Positions 43,280 to 55,836 of a DNA stretch of 64,000 nt are shown here, piece after piece. This stretch comes from Cerioporus squamosus (lineage: Eukaryota; Basidiomycota; Agaricomycetes; Polyporales; Polyporaceae): positions 124,001 to 188,000 of the forward strand of contig JABYQS010000028.1 of the NCBI GenBank assembly GCA_022592435.1. Reading direction: 5' to 3'. The notes under the pieces were generated by a model. That model saw only the letters and a program-made list of their open reading frames with translations, ran no database searches and had not been told where the DNA came from. Made by a program: the position numbers and the translations under genes. Each line of letters opens with the position of its first letter. Position 1 is the stretch's first letter.

Positions 43280-46200
43280 TCAAACTTGGTTAAACTGGGC
43301 AAACAGGTAGTTCCACGACGCGTGCGGGTCGCTCGCGTGCATGTGGTGGACCTGCCCGTGGACGGGAGATTGCGACGGATGCATGTACTGTGGGTGGTGG
43401 CCAGCCATGGGGTGCGCGTGATCGTACCCGTTGTCATAGGGTACCGCACCCATGTCCAACGGGCTTTGCATGGACATGTGGGGGTGGGCATGCTGAGGAT
43501 GTGGTTGCGGTTGCGGCTGGGGGCGGGGGCTGTTGCCATTCGCCCATGTCGTGCGACGGGTACGAATATGCGTACATATCTCCTTGCGGGATGTACCCGC
43601 CCCCGTTCCACTGGGCCTCCGGAAGAGAGGGAGACGCCGTCTCAGTGGCCGAGGGAGGAGTCTCGGGAGACATGTACGAGGGGGCAGTCTGCTCAATGGG
43701 ACTGGTGGAATTTTGGGAGGAACTATGCGGCGAGGACGGGTGAGAGAACGTCGGAGACTTCCTGGAAACGAGCCTTGTCTTGCCGCCAAGGGCTGCGAGC
43801 TCCTCGTCTTCTTCCTTGATTGTAGTCTCCGCGGAAGCACGCGGGAGGCCTATGTTGCTCGAAGAACCTATGCTCACAGACTGCTTGGCGGTTAAAGCCC
43901 TGTCTTTGAGTTTCCGTAGGACAGGCTGGGGAATGGCTCAGCGTTCGGTCAATGGTATATCGACGGCTTCAACTCACGAGGACTTTTGCGGCACGCGCAT
44001 TGCCGGCGGCGGAGACGTCGTTGAAGAGGTTGAGGGCCGAGTCGAGGTTTGAGAGTGCGGAAGGAGCGAGCGCCATAGAGGGGCACTTGGTAGCAATGGA
44101 GCCCAGGACAATCTGTCGCACGTTTAGCGAATCATCTTGAAGGATATGTAGAGAGACGTACCGTGCAAGAAAATACATGGGTGAAGAGGAACCACATGCG
44201 CTCCGTGAGGCCCGGATGCTGAGAGTAGAGGCTCCTGACAAGCCCGACAAAAGAACAGGCGCTGTTGTAGGCCGCCAGAACAGATTGCGCGTATTTGCTC
44301 CCCAGCGGGTCGCCCGGGTGGTCTTCTAGGGCTTTGGCGAAGAAACCACGATGCAGATAGAATAGCGCTGCAAGACGCCACATCAACGACAGCTCTAGGA
44401 AGGGGGAGCGAATGCTGTGACGGATATACTAATGGTACGTACATATTTCTCGGATTGCGAACGCAACATAGCGCTGCATCGTGAGTTCGATCGGCGGTTG
44501 GACGTGTGGATCGTCGGTTGACGCCCCGCCGAAGCCGGGCACGCGTAGGGACGGCGGCACGTAGAAGTTACGGACTTTCTTGTCGAGATCCTCGATGGCA
44601 TGGTAGCGCGGGACCCTTGCGCCGAAGGCCTGCTCATGCACAACACTGAGACATTTGAATGAGAAGCGATGCTTCCACTCGGCGACTAGTAGTTCCATGT
44701 AATGAATGGTATGAGCGGTTAGATCACCGCGACGAGAGATGGGCGGGGCAAAAGACCACTCACAGCTCATCTCCAGTTCACCCTGATCATTCCTGGTCGG
44801 CTCTGACGCCATCTGGCAGTCGATGAACGCCGTTGCGAAGGACGGGGGGCGGCCATAGGTCAGACTCTAAGGATGGGTTCGGGTGGAGAGTGTAAGGAGA
44901 CGGTCTCGCCCGGCAAGGGGTATGGCGCACCTGCCACGAATCGTAGGTATACAGTTCGTAAAACAACGAGCGCCGCCTGAAAGTTTCCTTCGAATCCAGC
45001 TTCCACCGCCCGCTATCACGGTCTGGGATGGTATCATTTTTTTGGTTAGCGGCGTTGTTACGTCTTAGGACAGGTAAAAAAAGAGGCTCACGCAGACCGA
45101 GCTAGCGGAAGGAAACAATCAGCAACGGAGCAGGACGGAGAGGGCGGGCGAAAGACTCACACTTTGGGCCAATTTGACGGCAAGCCCCATGAGGGCCCAG
45201 CGGGGGCCCTCCACGAAAGAGAGGAACATGTAGTGGCACATAAGGATCTATTCACGTGAGATGAGCAACGATCCGTGGACATCGGTGCGAAGCGCACGGC
45301 AGAGGCCGGGACCCCGCCTGCGCTGGCAGCTGCTGCCGCGACAGATATACATGTGCACCGGGTGCAAGGAGACGTACGCACCAGGGCTTGGATTGCCGGG
45401 ATTGATTGCGACTCCAAGACGGAGTCCACGCTGAGGGCTGCCCTGCCGAGCTGGTAGTATCGCATCGCCTCGGCGGAGAGCGATGGCTTGTCGAGATCGA
45501 GCAGCGCACCAAGCCCGAGCACGAGGCACAGGACGGCGAGCCGGTGCGAATCCAGCGGTGCAGGGTCGGTATCCATCCGTTGGTCGTACACGCGCGAGAA
45601 GATGGTCTCCTCGAACTCGGCTTCGGGAATCGGGGTGTACCTGCGACGGACATTATTGGATTAGCGAGAAGCGTCCGGTGGAACGGCAGGGTGGAAGGAC
45701 GTGTGGGATTCTGCGACATGACGTACATCCATGCTGCATGCTTGTAGTAGAGGTTGACGAGTTCTCGGGCCTTTGCATGGTCGGGAAGGGAGGCCAGCAC
45801 GGAACTGCGAATCCCGGCCGCGGTCTCATTAATCGCGGTAGAGAACGGGAAGGTATGACTGAGCCACGGGATGTCCGTGGGTAGCTGAATTTGAGGACCG
45901 TCTTCCTCATCGTCGCTTCCCGCTTCGTTCTAGTACAAAACCATCTAAGCGACCATACTACGGCTACACAACGGGGACACCAGCCGCGCACCTGCAGCAG
46001 ATACTGCGAGCACGGAAGTGTTGTCAGCAGCCAGCGTCACGCTTAACCCTCGCGGAATTGGTGCGTACCCAAGCATTTGCCATCCCACCAAAGAATTTCG
46101 TATGGCCACTTTCGGTGATCGATCTAGACATGGAGAAATAGAGTTAGGCGGGGCGAGGCGGGATCTGTTGGGATCGAGAGATGGGATTTACAGTGAGCCA

Positions 46201-46908
46201 ACGTTGATGGACTCCACCGGCTCCTGCTCCTGCTCTTGGACCAGTTCTTCCGGGGACTCCCTCTCCAATGGTCTCTTCAGCGCACGGAGCTGCTCCGACA
46301 GTAAGGGATGTTGTTCGTTCGGTCGGAGCTGTCCATAGGCATCCTGCAGCGCATCCTCCAACGCCCGCACACGGTTGGCGAGGGTAGTGATTTTTTCGTG
46401 GAGGATCTCAGTGTTCGCTAACACGAACCTAGACGGGTGATGGGCCCGGTGCATTAGCAAGTAGCCAGGCCGCAGAGGGCGGAGCTGACAGCATTACCTG
46501 TTGCCCTTGCCGGTGGTGAGGGATCCTACAGCGTTGTTGTTGGGCGATCACGCATGCGGGGTTAACGTTTTGACGTTAGTGTGCCCGAGGGGCACAGGGT
46601 CGCGGCGGGGAACACAAGGGAGGAACGTACCATCGGGGCAGATGGCGGCACAGCCTTTCTTCACGCAGCTTGCGCAGGGGAAGACTCGGGAACACCTTCG
46701 TATTGTGTACACGTCTCAGGCCAAGGCTCGACCCCAGCTGTGGCTAAGCACGCACCTCAGCTTGAGCCTGGAGGGACGGCCACGCGAGGGAGAGCGGGTG
46801 AATGTTATGCGGAGCTCCAAACGTGATCACACGGGCTGACCTTCTGCACTCGGCGCACGAGAGCGTCGCGTTGCGCCTCTTCTTCACGAGCTGGCTCTGG
46901 CTGGACAT
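43280..46908 (-). CDS. Zn2Cys6 fungal-specific transcription factor
   Basis: This is a nuclear DNA-binding regulator of the Gal4 type. Start MSSQSQLVKKRRNATLSCAE (ATG 46908). Splicing completes the binuclear cluster: SCAECRR, then RRCSRVFPCASCVKKGCAAICPD, giving six cysteines. A coiled coil follows (ILHEKITTLANRVRALEDAL). The Fungal_trans domain includes LAVLCLVLGLGALLDLDKPS, AMRYYQLGRAAL, FRRRSLFYELYTYDSWQ and SLTYGRPPSFATAFIDCQM, then a long helical C-terminal region (AKALEDHPGDPLGSKYAQSV). The tail is Gln/Pro/His-rich and ends WNYLFAQFNQV at 43280. The frame changes within C runs near 43518-43530. Removing one C gives a continuous Gln/Pro tail, while a 46-base intron (GTACGC ... CAACAG) is the alternative. 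Target genes are unknown, and there is no adjacent pathway cluster to suggest them. Confidence 0.86.
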
Positions 46909-47251
46909 GCGTGCTGCTGGTCCGACAGAGTGCTCGCGGGGGGCGGGAGAGGGAAGACAGCTGGGTGTGTTGGGGGCGGCGCGTGAATGGGCGTCGGGGG
47001 AGACACTCACGGCTGTCGAGGAACGCACAGCTTATACTCGGATCCAGATCCCGCTAAGCATCCCGATTCGCTGCCCATCACCTCTTGTCCCTCTCGAACG
47101 AGCCATCTCGCTGCCGCACAAGTGCCCAAGCATGCTGTACCCAATGTCCGAGTACCAACCACGTCAAGAACCCGATTGTCTTTCGCTCAGAACTACGCTC
47201 GGCGCACAGCACCCCGTCCCCATGACGGGCGACCTGCTCTCTGCATTCTCT
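46909..47251. promoter_or_regulatory. transcription-factor promoter / BFR2 3' end
   Basis: About 340 bases between the BFR2 stop and the start codon of the Zn2Cys6 gene, both on the minus strand. No recognisable gene is present. Confidence 0.45.
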
Positions 47252-49067
47252 CTACGACTGCAACAGCGACGAAAACAGGCCGTCAATCTGCTCCTCGTGC
47301 CAGTCTCCTCCCACGACCGGCACAGGCACCATGAAGTTCTGCAACTTGGCATGCACCTCGTACCGCAGCTTCCGACCCTTGCTCGCCTTCGTGTCCACCG
47401 TCTTCTTCCGCTTGGCCTTGCGCTCGCGCTGCTGGATCTGCCACTGCTGCTCCCCGCCCTGTCCGTCGCCCCCGCCGCGCGCTGCGATGACGTCGCGCAG
47501 CTGCTGCTGGTAGTAGTCCGCGTCGTCGAATACCTCCGGGTCCAGGCGCTCTTCGTCCTCCTCTGCACCCGCGTCCTCTCCTGGTACCTGGCCGATCCGC
47601 GCGTGCTTGTCTTTCCGCTTTCTTGTCCGATCAAGCAGCTTTGTCCCATCAGAGCGGAGCAGCTCGTCAATTAGGCCGACCACTCCCACTTGGGCCGACT
47701 TGCCGTCCCTCATGAACGATCCACGATTGTCGGGCAGGAGGACATTCGGAGCGACGGCCTGCACTTTCGCTGACCACTTCGAGAGTGTGTCCACGAGCCA
47801 TGGGTGATAGCATGCCTCGAGCGCAGACGCGGATTCTGAAAGCTCTTGCAGTGTTGAGCCGTACTCGTGTATGGGATCGGAGGTGGCCTCTAGCCTGCGC
47901 CGCTTCCGCGCGGGAGGTTCTATCGATTCGTTAAGTCGCAATAGATCCTGAGTGCGCAGCAAGGGTGAGCTGATGTACACGAAGCGAGATGAAATGACGC
48001 ACCTCTTGCAGCGAGAACAGCTCCTCCGTAAGGCTGCCGGCAACGTCCAGCAGGCCATCTAGTGCCTCGCGAGCACCTGCGTGTGAAACGTACTTCTCCG
48101 ACTCACCGGGCTGCACGCGATCGTGAACGTCGATCGGGTAAAGACAAAAGGAGATAGACCCACCATAGGGAGCCGGTTGGCAGCTGTTACGGCCTTTTGT
48201 AGCTGGATGCGTGCATCGAGTAGCGTGTCCCACAAGGCCTATGCATCCGAATGAGAACGCTGCGTTCGAGAACATGGGGGTGAACTCACAATCTGACGTG
48301 ATACTGCCTTGCCCTTCCTCCTATCCGCCTCGTGTGTGATTCGAAGGTTGGCGGCGATGTCACCCTCGGGCTGAGAGTCGCCCGGCTGGTCTCCCGGTGT
48401 TTCCGAACGACCAAGATCGATACGAGAGAGGCCTGCGGAGGCCTCGCTAACCTGTTGGCGTGCTGCCTGATTGCGAGACTGTGGCGTTTCGTTGTCGGAG
48501 GCTGAGCCGGATTCGTCTTCAGAGACGCCGTCTTCGGCGGGACTCCGCACTTCTTCGTCGTCCTCTGTGCCCCCCTCGCTCAGCTCCTGGTCCTCGTCAT
48601 TCTCCGGTATGGACTCGTCATCTGCACCGTCGTCTTCGCTAGCTGCATCGTCGTCCTCGTACAGTTGTCGGCGGCTGGTGCGGATGCCGTCATACTTTGG
48701 GTCGCTCACGCTCTCATGGAGTTTACGTAGAGCAGAGGGCCTCGAGGGGGGTCAGCACTTCCCTGGATGAATGGAGAGGGGTGTGTGAGGGGATGCAAAG
48801 GACTCACGCGACATCGATGTAGTGTTCTCTGGCAGCGGTGTGATCGATATCGAATCGATGTTCTTGAGGGTCGACACCTGCGAGAGCATCCTCGGGGTCG
48901 AGGTCTGGTGATCGGGGGAGTTAGGCGCGACAGACATGCGGACGAGGAGACACGCACCAATGGGAGCGGGCTGGTCGAGCTGGGCAAGCTGGTCCTTGAG
49001 CGAGAGACCTGGGTGAAAAGTGAGCGAGGATATGGCGTGCAGAGGACGTAGACATACGTGCAGCCAT
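47252..49067 (-). CDS. BFR2: BFR2/AATF ribosome-biogenesis factor
   Basis: Bfr2 (AATF/Che-1 in animals) is a nucleolar component of the small-subunit processome needed for early 18S rRNA processing. The short first exon MAA (ATG 49067) splices to LSLKDQLAQLDQPAPI, then DLDPEDALAGVDPQEH. A long acidic region follows (YEDDDAASEDDGADDESIPE and onward), typical of the family. Next come ALWDTLLDARIQLQKAVTAA and the AATF leucine/helical region SASALEACYHPWLVDTLSKW. The C-terminal TRAUB domain ends the protein: DPEVFDDADYYQQQLRDVIA, KASKGRKLRYEVHAKLQNFM, VPVPVVGGDWHEEQIDGLFS, LLQS. The TRAUB signature KGRKLRYxVHxKLxNFM is diagnostic. At least five short introns are needed. It is divergent to the acidic protein starting at 49350, with a 280-base shared upstream region. 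Confidence 0.9.
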
Positions 49068-49349
49068 CGCGGTCTGCGCGCCGAGTTGCGCAGAGAAAGA
49101 AAGAAGTAATGGCCTCGGGGGAGATTGGCGATGGCTGGGGTGATGGACGTGATGGTTGGGAGAAAGAGGCAGGCGGGGAGCGAGAGAGGGGCACGGGCTA
49201 CGCGAGAATGCCGGGTGCTTGAGAGCGTGCGGCTGCTTCTTCTGCGAGGCAACGTCTCTCTCCCGGAGCCTTATACGCTTCGTCCTCGCCCTCGTCTGCC
49301 GTCGCCGCCCTGGATTGCTATCCAACGAACAGATGCCCCAAAGCACACA

Positions 49350-52300
49350 ATGGCAAAAAAGACATTTTCGCAACGTGAGTCGTCTATACAATTTCCCGCT
49401 TTTTGCCCCGCCCCGTCGTCGCACGTAGCGATCACCCGACGCCCGAAACATTTCTTCCCCCTCGGCCCTCCCTCCCGACTCCAGCCACGCTCTCAGTTGC
49501 TCGAGCCTTTCTTTCTTTCATCTCACCACTCCCTTCGTATGCGCGTCGCCGCCTCCCTTGCTCTGGCTGCTTCTGCTTCTCCGTTCGCTCCCTGATCGCC
49601 ATATCCTCACCATTCAACGCCCACCCCTGCAGATCCCCAGAAGAAGCAAGTTCCTCCAATGTCGCATCCTCGTGCCAATATCGTGAACGGCGCGATCGCC
49701 GCCATTGCACACCACAGTCCCCTCCAGGACGACGACGACGACGACCTCGACGACATCTGCCCCGTCTGCGAGAGCGAGTGCACGTGCCGCAAAAAGTCCA
49801 CTCCCTCGACCGCCCCCGCTCCTTCTGCATCCTCTTCGCTCTCTTCAGTGCCCTCGGCTCCCCAGCCGGCGTCCGCAGGCAAGCATCCGCTGAAGATCAA
49901 GCTCACATTACCCCCAAATCTCAAGGCTCGCAAGCCGCCCGCGACTCATGCCTCAACAACCGCAGGCGCCCATCTCGGCACCGTAGGGGCAGGCCCGTCG
50001 TCCTCCAAGGCTCCGGCGCATCTTGCCGCCGCCGCACCTGCCCCGAAGCGCAGGGGCCGGCCCCCGAAGGCCCTTGCCGCAGCGAGGAAGAAAGCGGCTG
50101 CAGACGACATGGAGTACAGGGCCAGAGGCATGACCGGGACGTCTGCGAGAGTCCGTCAAGTGTATCAACCCCCTGCGCCCTCTGCGAGGGCCTCGACCGC
50201 GGATCTGAGCGACAGTACGCTCTCCGATTATCCTACCTTTGTTCCCGCCGCGAGCGAGTCCACCCACTCGAGTTCCTCCGAATCCTCGGACTCTTCAATC
50301 GACTCGGACTCTGATGACGACAATCATCACACTGTGCGCAATGAATCGAGACAGGCCAACTCTACGAAGCTGCTGCCAGGCCACTTGGGTCACACGAAGA
50401 AGCGCGGCAACAACAAGTGGGAGAACAAGCCGCGGAGAAAGTCAGTCGGTCCGGACGGCGACGAACAGGAGGACGAGTCTTCGGAAGACAGCGGTGAGTC
50501 CTCAGACGACTCCTCGGAGGATGGGGACGATGAAGACGATGGTGAGGACGATGCGGAAGCGGACGTGGAGGCGGACGTGGAAGGTGGAGGGTTGTTAGCG
50601 GACGCCCACGAAGACTTGGACGATGAGTCGGAGGAGACGCACAGCCGCATCGGTGTGTCCTTCGGTTACAGTGATGACGATGAGGAGTCCAACTTCGATG
50701 CGGACATCTTCTTTGCCAACCTCGACGACTCCGACTCCGGCGACGCGTCTTCCCCCGAAGCACGGTACTCGAGCTTGGGCGCCTTCGGTGACGAAGACGT
50801 CGAGCTCATGGGCTCATTCTCTGCCGACGAGGAGGACGCGCTGCTATTGATGGACATCGACCCGTCTGTACAGCTTCGCCGGACGGGCGGGGAGTTCGAG
50901 ATCGGCGTCGATCTTGACGGTCTTTCATTCGGCTGGGACGGACAGCACCTCTTCTCGAACAGCGGAAGCGATGGACTGGGTCTGTCCCTTGGCTTCAGTG
51001 CAATGGACGAGGACGAGAACATGGGCTCCATGTCTGGTTCCGATGACACTGCGTCGTGGGAGGGTTCGAACGCGGGCACGATCGTATTGCAGGAGAGCGA
51101 CGGGGAGACAACTGAGGACGAGCTCGTTGATTCGGACGGGCTCCCCAATCCCCGCGCCATGATGCTCTTCAAATGGCCGACTACGATCTCGGCGATCAAC
51201 CCCCTCTCGACGATGAGTCCGTCGGCCGTGCGGGATCCGCCCACGAACGCATCCCCAAGCACGCGTATCGCTCTTGCATCAATGCATCGCGGCTCTCCTC
51301 CTGCCCCAAGCCCGGCGGACATACTAGCGGGCAGGGTATCTGTGGAGGAGCTCGAGGACATCGAGATGGAGAGGTTGGAAAAGGAGAAGAAGGTGAGGAG
51401 CCGGTGCAGCGGTGTCCCCCTCATGGGCGAGTTCGTTGTTCAGGACGACATCCATGCTGGAAGGAGGACAGCCGTCGTTGGGGCTGGGTGTGAGGCACCT
51501 AGCTTCTTCCCCAGGCCAGTACGTATTCACCATCCCGTGGAGCCCATGCAGCACGACATCACTCCGTCTGAAGTAAGTTTCTCTATATCTCCCATTATTC
51601 TCGTCCGTCTGACGCGCGTTGTAGGACATGGACATGTCCCCAATGCGCCCTCCTCTCACGACAGAGTCCTCGGAGGATGCTCAAGATATGTCACAGTCTT
51701 ATGCCTCTGAGCTGTCCTCTACGGAGGCTATCGAGCTTGACGACGTGCTCGACTCTTCACTCCTCGACTCTGAGCCTCCTACGGAAGAATTGGAGACTGA
51801 CATCCCAGGCTCGCAATCCGAGTCCAGCCCTATCAAGCCCGGTGCGAGTCCTCACCTTCACAACCTCTCAAGGTGGGACCGCATCCCCATGGCGACGTTC
51901 CGGCGGACGCGCGAGAGTGCGACTGCGTCTGGCGTGGACGGCGCGGTCTCCGACGGTGGACTAGGTGTTCTACCCTACCACAGGAACATCGGTGCCATGA
52001 TGGGAGGCATGTCATTATTCCCCAACCCGCCGCGACCGCTCGGGCTGGACAAGATGTCCCGCGCGTCCGCACGCAAGAGGAAGGGTCGCCACTCACACGG
52101 CTCGTCGCCGACGTTGCTCCCTGCTCGTGATGGGGTCCTTGGTTCGCCGTTCGTGCCTGCGGCGAGCTCTGGGTCACCCTATCAATCGAGCAAATCGAAG
52201 AAGGAGATCAAGAAGGAGAAGGCGATGATGAAGAGGAAGATGGTCGCCAAGTCCAGCCAGTACCGGTACCACCAGCCGTATCGCAGTCACCACCACCATC

Positions 52301-52389
52301 CGAACCACAAAAGCAGAGCGACGAACGCTGTCCAACGCGCGGGCTTCTCGTCTGGGGCGAGCTCGTCGATTCCTTCCCTTTCCATATAA
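49350..52389 (+). CDS. large acidic AT-hook protein of unknown function
   Basis: The start exon 49350-49374 encodes MAKKTFSQ. A 258-base intron splices (phase 1) to HPQKKQVPPMSHPRANIVNG, and a last intron near 51570-51624 joins HDITPSE to DMDMSPMRPPL. Near the N-terminus an acidic stretch DDDDDDLDD is followed by ICPVCESECTCRKK, a compact four-cysteine motif that could bind zinc. Then comes an AT-hook, KRRGRPPKA. The long middle is extremely Asp/Glu/Ser-rich (for example DSDSDDDNHH and EDGDDEDDGEDDAEADVEAD). The C-terminal region has SRWDRIPMATFRRTRE, a Lys-rich helix KKEIKKEKAMMKRKM and a His/Arg-rich end. The composition argues for a nuclear chromatin- or transcription-associated protein, but I do not recognise the family. 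If translation instead starts at 49659, the first 17 residues are lost. Confidence 0.8.
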
Positions 52390-53236
52390 TCCGCCTCCTC
52401 GCTCACTTTGTTGAGGATGCGTTACACCACCTTCGTTGCATCCATCCCTCCATCCCCTTATCCGTCTGATGTCTTGGGACGTCCATCTCGTTCGCTATCT
52501 ATCCCCTCTTTCAACACCCCCGTCCCTCTGTCCAACTTGAAGCCCTTCGTACCCTTCCCGCATCATCTTGCGAAAGTAACTTAATGTATGGCAAGCGACA
52601 CCCGCGTGCCGTGTATTTACCTTGCTGTGTAACACCTTGTGCTGATAGGATCCCGTCTAGCTCTCCCCTCTTGTTCCCTATGCTCGCCCAGTCCATTCCC
52701 CCATGTGCATCTCCCAGTCCCCATCTCATTGTCCACTCATCCAGTCTCCGGTCCCATGTGTCAACATCCTCACGAAGCGTTTCTGTGCATCTTTCCATTC
52801 ATCGTCTTCCACTGTCCACTCCCTCCCCTCCCCCCAACGCGTGTTTCTTTCCCCTCTGGTACCTCCCAATCAACGAGCAATCGGTAGCAATCACAATGTA
52901 TATATTGCGTACTGAATAAACAAAATTACTGCTCATGTATACGGCGTGCATGCGAAGAGTCAGTATAGCGATGTCTCAAAAAAGTGTGAACGTGATGGGG
53001 TGCATACGTACGCGAAGTGGGCGGGGGTTGGGCGCGAGACGCGTCGAGAGACTTCACGTGTCCGTGTGGGTACGCATCCGATCCGTCGACTGAACTTCGT
53101 CCTTTATGCATTCAATTTCTCGCTTCTCCCCGTAGTTCCTCCCCCCCCCGTCCTCCCTTCCCCGTCTGCTGTCCACCCGAGGCCTGCTGTGGCCAGCAAC
53201 GCGCTGACTCCGACACGAACCCGACTCAAGCGACTC
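52390..53236. other. intergenic: 3' region and RHO3 promoter
   Basis: About 850 bases, strongly pyrimidine-rich on the plus strand from about 52640 to 52860. That fits either a 3' untranslated region or a fungal CT-rich promoter, and another CT-rich block lies just before the RHO3 start. No gene is visible. Confidence 0.5.
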
Positions 53237-54461
53237 ATGGGCAAGTACAAGAAGTCGACCATGACGCCATCATTTGGCCGCCCCAGGCCTGTACGCCGTT
53301 CTGCGCTGGCCGAGCGCCCCCCGGAGTCGCATGCATGTTAACGTTCGCTTGCTCGCGTTGTTAGGTCCAGCGGAAGGTGGTCGTGTGTGGCGATGGCGCG
53401 TGCGGTACGTCGTGCTTTGGTTGGCGTTGGCGGGGCGTGTGGTGGACGATTGGATTGACCCCGGGGTTGCGGTGCCACAGGCAAGACATCATTGCTGAAC
53501 GTGTTCACGCGTGGCTGGTTCTCTGCTGTCTAGTACGTCGCGTGCCTGTTCTCTGCGGTCCCGCGACTCATCAGAGGCGTGTGCCTTCGTGAAGCGAACC
53601 CACAGTGTTTGAGAACTACGTGCATGACTTGTATGTGGACGAGCAGCTCGTGGAGCTCAGTCTGTGGGACACAGCAGGTGCGTACACGTCCCATGCGATC
53701 CCATTCATTGACGCAAAGCTGACGGATCGCCGCGTCCTCGCAGGTCAAGAGGAGTTCGACCGTCTACGGTCATTAAGCTACGCGGAGACCCATGTCATTA
53801 TGTTGTGCTTCTCGGTGAGTGCTGCTGTTGCACGGCTGTGTCACGCAGTCGTATATGACCAGGCTGCTGTAGGTGGATAACCCGACATCGCTCGAGAACG
53901 TCGAGGGCAAGGTGCGTTTCCATGAGAAACCAGCGCAGCCGCTGTCCCTGCGGGTCCCAGACTGACTGACTGTGGCGCAGTGGATACCGGAGATTCTGGA
54001 GTACTGTCCAGGAGTGAAGGTGCGTTCGGCAGCCTTTCCATCCGCTGCACTGTGCTGATGTTACATGCATAGCTGGTTCTCGTCGGTACGTTACGCCCCC
54101 TGCGTTGGGTACTTTCCGTCTAACGATCCGCAAAGCCCTCAAGTGTGACCTGCGAGAAGACCACGAGACACAGGTCCGGTTAGCTCGCTACGGCATGCAC
54201 ACGGTGCAGTACGAGGAGGGCCTCACGGTCGCCCGTCGCATACGAGCGTCCAGGTATCTAGGTAAGCTCTCGTGCCTTACCTTCCATAACCTCGGCGCGG
54301 ATCGTGCTAACGTCCGGACTTCCCTGCCCCCAGAGTGCAGCGCGAAGCACAATCGCGGTGTCAACGAGGTGTTCCATGAGTCCGCCCGGGTGTCGCTCAG
54401 CACGCGCGCGAAGGGCTCGGGCAGCTATGGCGGCGGGCGGGGTGGGTGCATCATCGCATGA
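53237..54461 (+). CDS. RHO3: Rho3-type small GTPase
   Basis: This is a membrane-anchored GTPase that links polarity to exocytosis and actin organisation. Start [18 protein letters not shown] (ATG 53237), with seven or so short introns. Spliced exons give the P-loop GDGACGKTS, effector loop [19 protein letters not shown], switch [40 protein letters not shown], the base-specificity motifs [13 protein letters not shown] and YLECSAKHN, and the prenylation box CIIA before TGA at 54459-54461. The exon joining SAVY to EPTVF uses an AAG acceptor. Rho3 rather than Rho4 is suggested by [26 protein letters not shown] and the short extension at the start. An insertion in the effector-side helix reads RGWFSAVY. 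CaaX with a final Ala predicts farnesylation. Confidence 0.88.
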
Positions 54462-55836
54462 AGGAGGCGACTCTGCCAGCGGCTCCCTTGGCTCTGGAGG
54501 TGCTTAGTGCGTGCTGCATCATCTGAGCTGTATATACACTGTCCCATATACCTACGTACCGTTACACGCTCTCGTATCCCTTGCATACATCCGTTACCCT
54601 AGCATTAGACTAATGATTCGGATCCCCATCTGCTGCCGGACACGCTGATGCTGCCTGTACTGTTTCCATACGCGAGTTATCATGTACTCTGCTTTCCTCT
54701 GACAAGATCCGGGCTGCCGTCGCCGAAGGAACTACGCAAGTGCTGCCGTCGCGATTGAGTCGGTACGCACGTTCTCTTCATTCTCTACGGCTTCAGTGAC
54801 CGCTACATCCACATCCTAGATATCGAAAGGCGATTAACCTTTGAAGTCTATGGTGCAGACTCCTATTTCCAGGCCCTGATCGATGATCATTCGGGCCTGT
54901 CGTGCCATACTTCGGAGTCCCATGCTACAGCGTGGTAGCGTGAGTGGAGGAAGCTGCCATGCGAGTATCAATCGTGCTATATTCGCCCATGCGTACCTCT
55001 TGAAGCTCTTCGTACGACGAGTGGGAGTGCGTGGCCTCTGCGGACGACCGTACCCATCGTTTGCGTCCAAGCACACCCCACTCATCCTACTGAGCCACTG
55101 CAAATGCTGTGCAAGGCAGGTTAGTGCATGCGACTCGGCAGAAGACGTTTCGTGGATCTATCGTGGCGAATATAAGTATCTGAGTTAACATTCGACTTGA
55201 CAGGATGTCTGCCACCGACGATCAGCCAGGTACTCAATTGAACGGCACCGGTGTCCCACTGGCTCCCAGCCTCTTTGGTCATCTAAGATCTTCAGCGTAC
55301 AGTCCGCCCGGACTCTACCCGGCGCCCGCAGTTGGTGTCTGTTTCGCTCGGCGATCTTGTCAGTTTGTCCAAGTGTCGTTGACCGGCAACTGAGCAGTGT
55401 GTTCGTCCGACGTGGCACGGACTACACCTGCAACTGCATGGCCACAGAGCATGTATGATTTCTGGATCGCATCGGCGAGAAGGAGATATGGGACACAGCC
55501 CCGTCTTCGCTGCACCCACCGCCTGGGCAGGATCAGGACCGGGCCATCAACGCGAACGATCTTCGGTGTTCTGAGGGCGTGCGGCAGGAGGGCAGCGTCT
55601 GTGGCCAGGGCGCGAAGCTGACGGGGGACAGGGACAGGGTGGGGGCTGTGTGGAGACACGAGGCTCCTTCTCTCAGCGCACCATCCACCGCTGCGATCCC
55701 ATTGGCCACCCCGCGTGCTCTGTCCTGCGAGATCCACTCTGCTCGTCATGCATCATGCACGACGCTCGTATTTCAGAACATGCCCGAGCCGCGCGCGACA
55801 CACTCCTCCCCACCGAACGAGTAGCATAAGCACTCG
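54462..55836. other. 1.4-kb region upstream of the membrane protein, gene structure unresolved
   Basis: I could not resolve a gene here. The next gene begins in a frame with an in-frame stop five codons upstream and a possible acceptor (GAGTAG at 55821-55826), so upstream exons encoding a signal peptide and extracellular part may lie in this stretch. Candidate frames such as 55199-55393 and 55579-55824 on the plus strand are short and have no recognisable domain. Confidence 0.4.

Noticed and set aside
53530..53610. Stop codon in the RHO3 effector region
   Set aside because: A donor at GTACGT and an AAG acceptor join the halves of one Tyr codon and restore YEPTVFENY.
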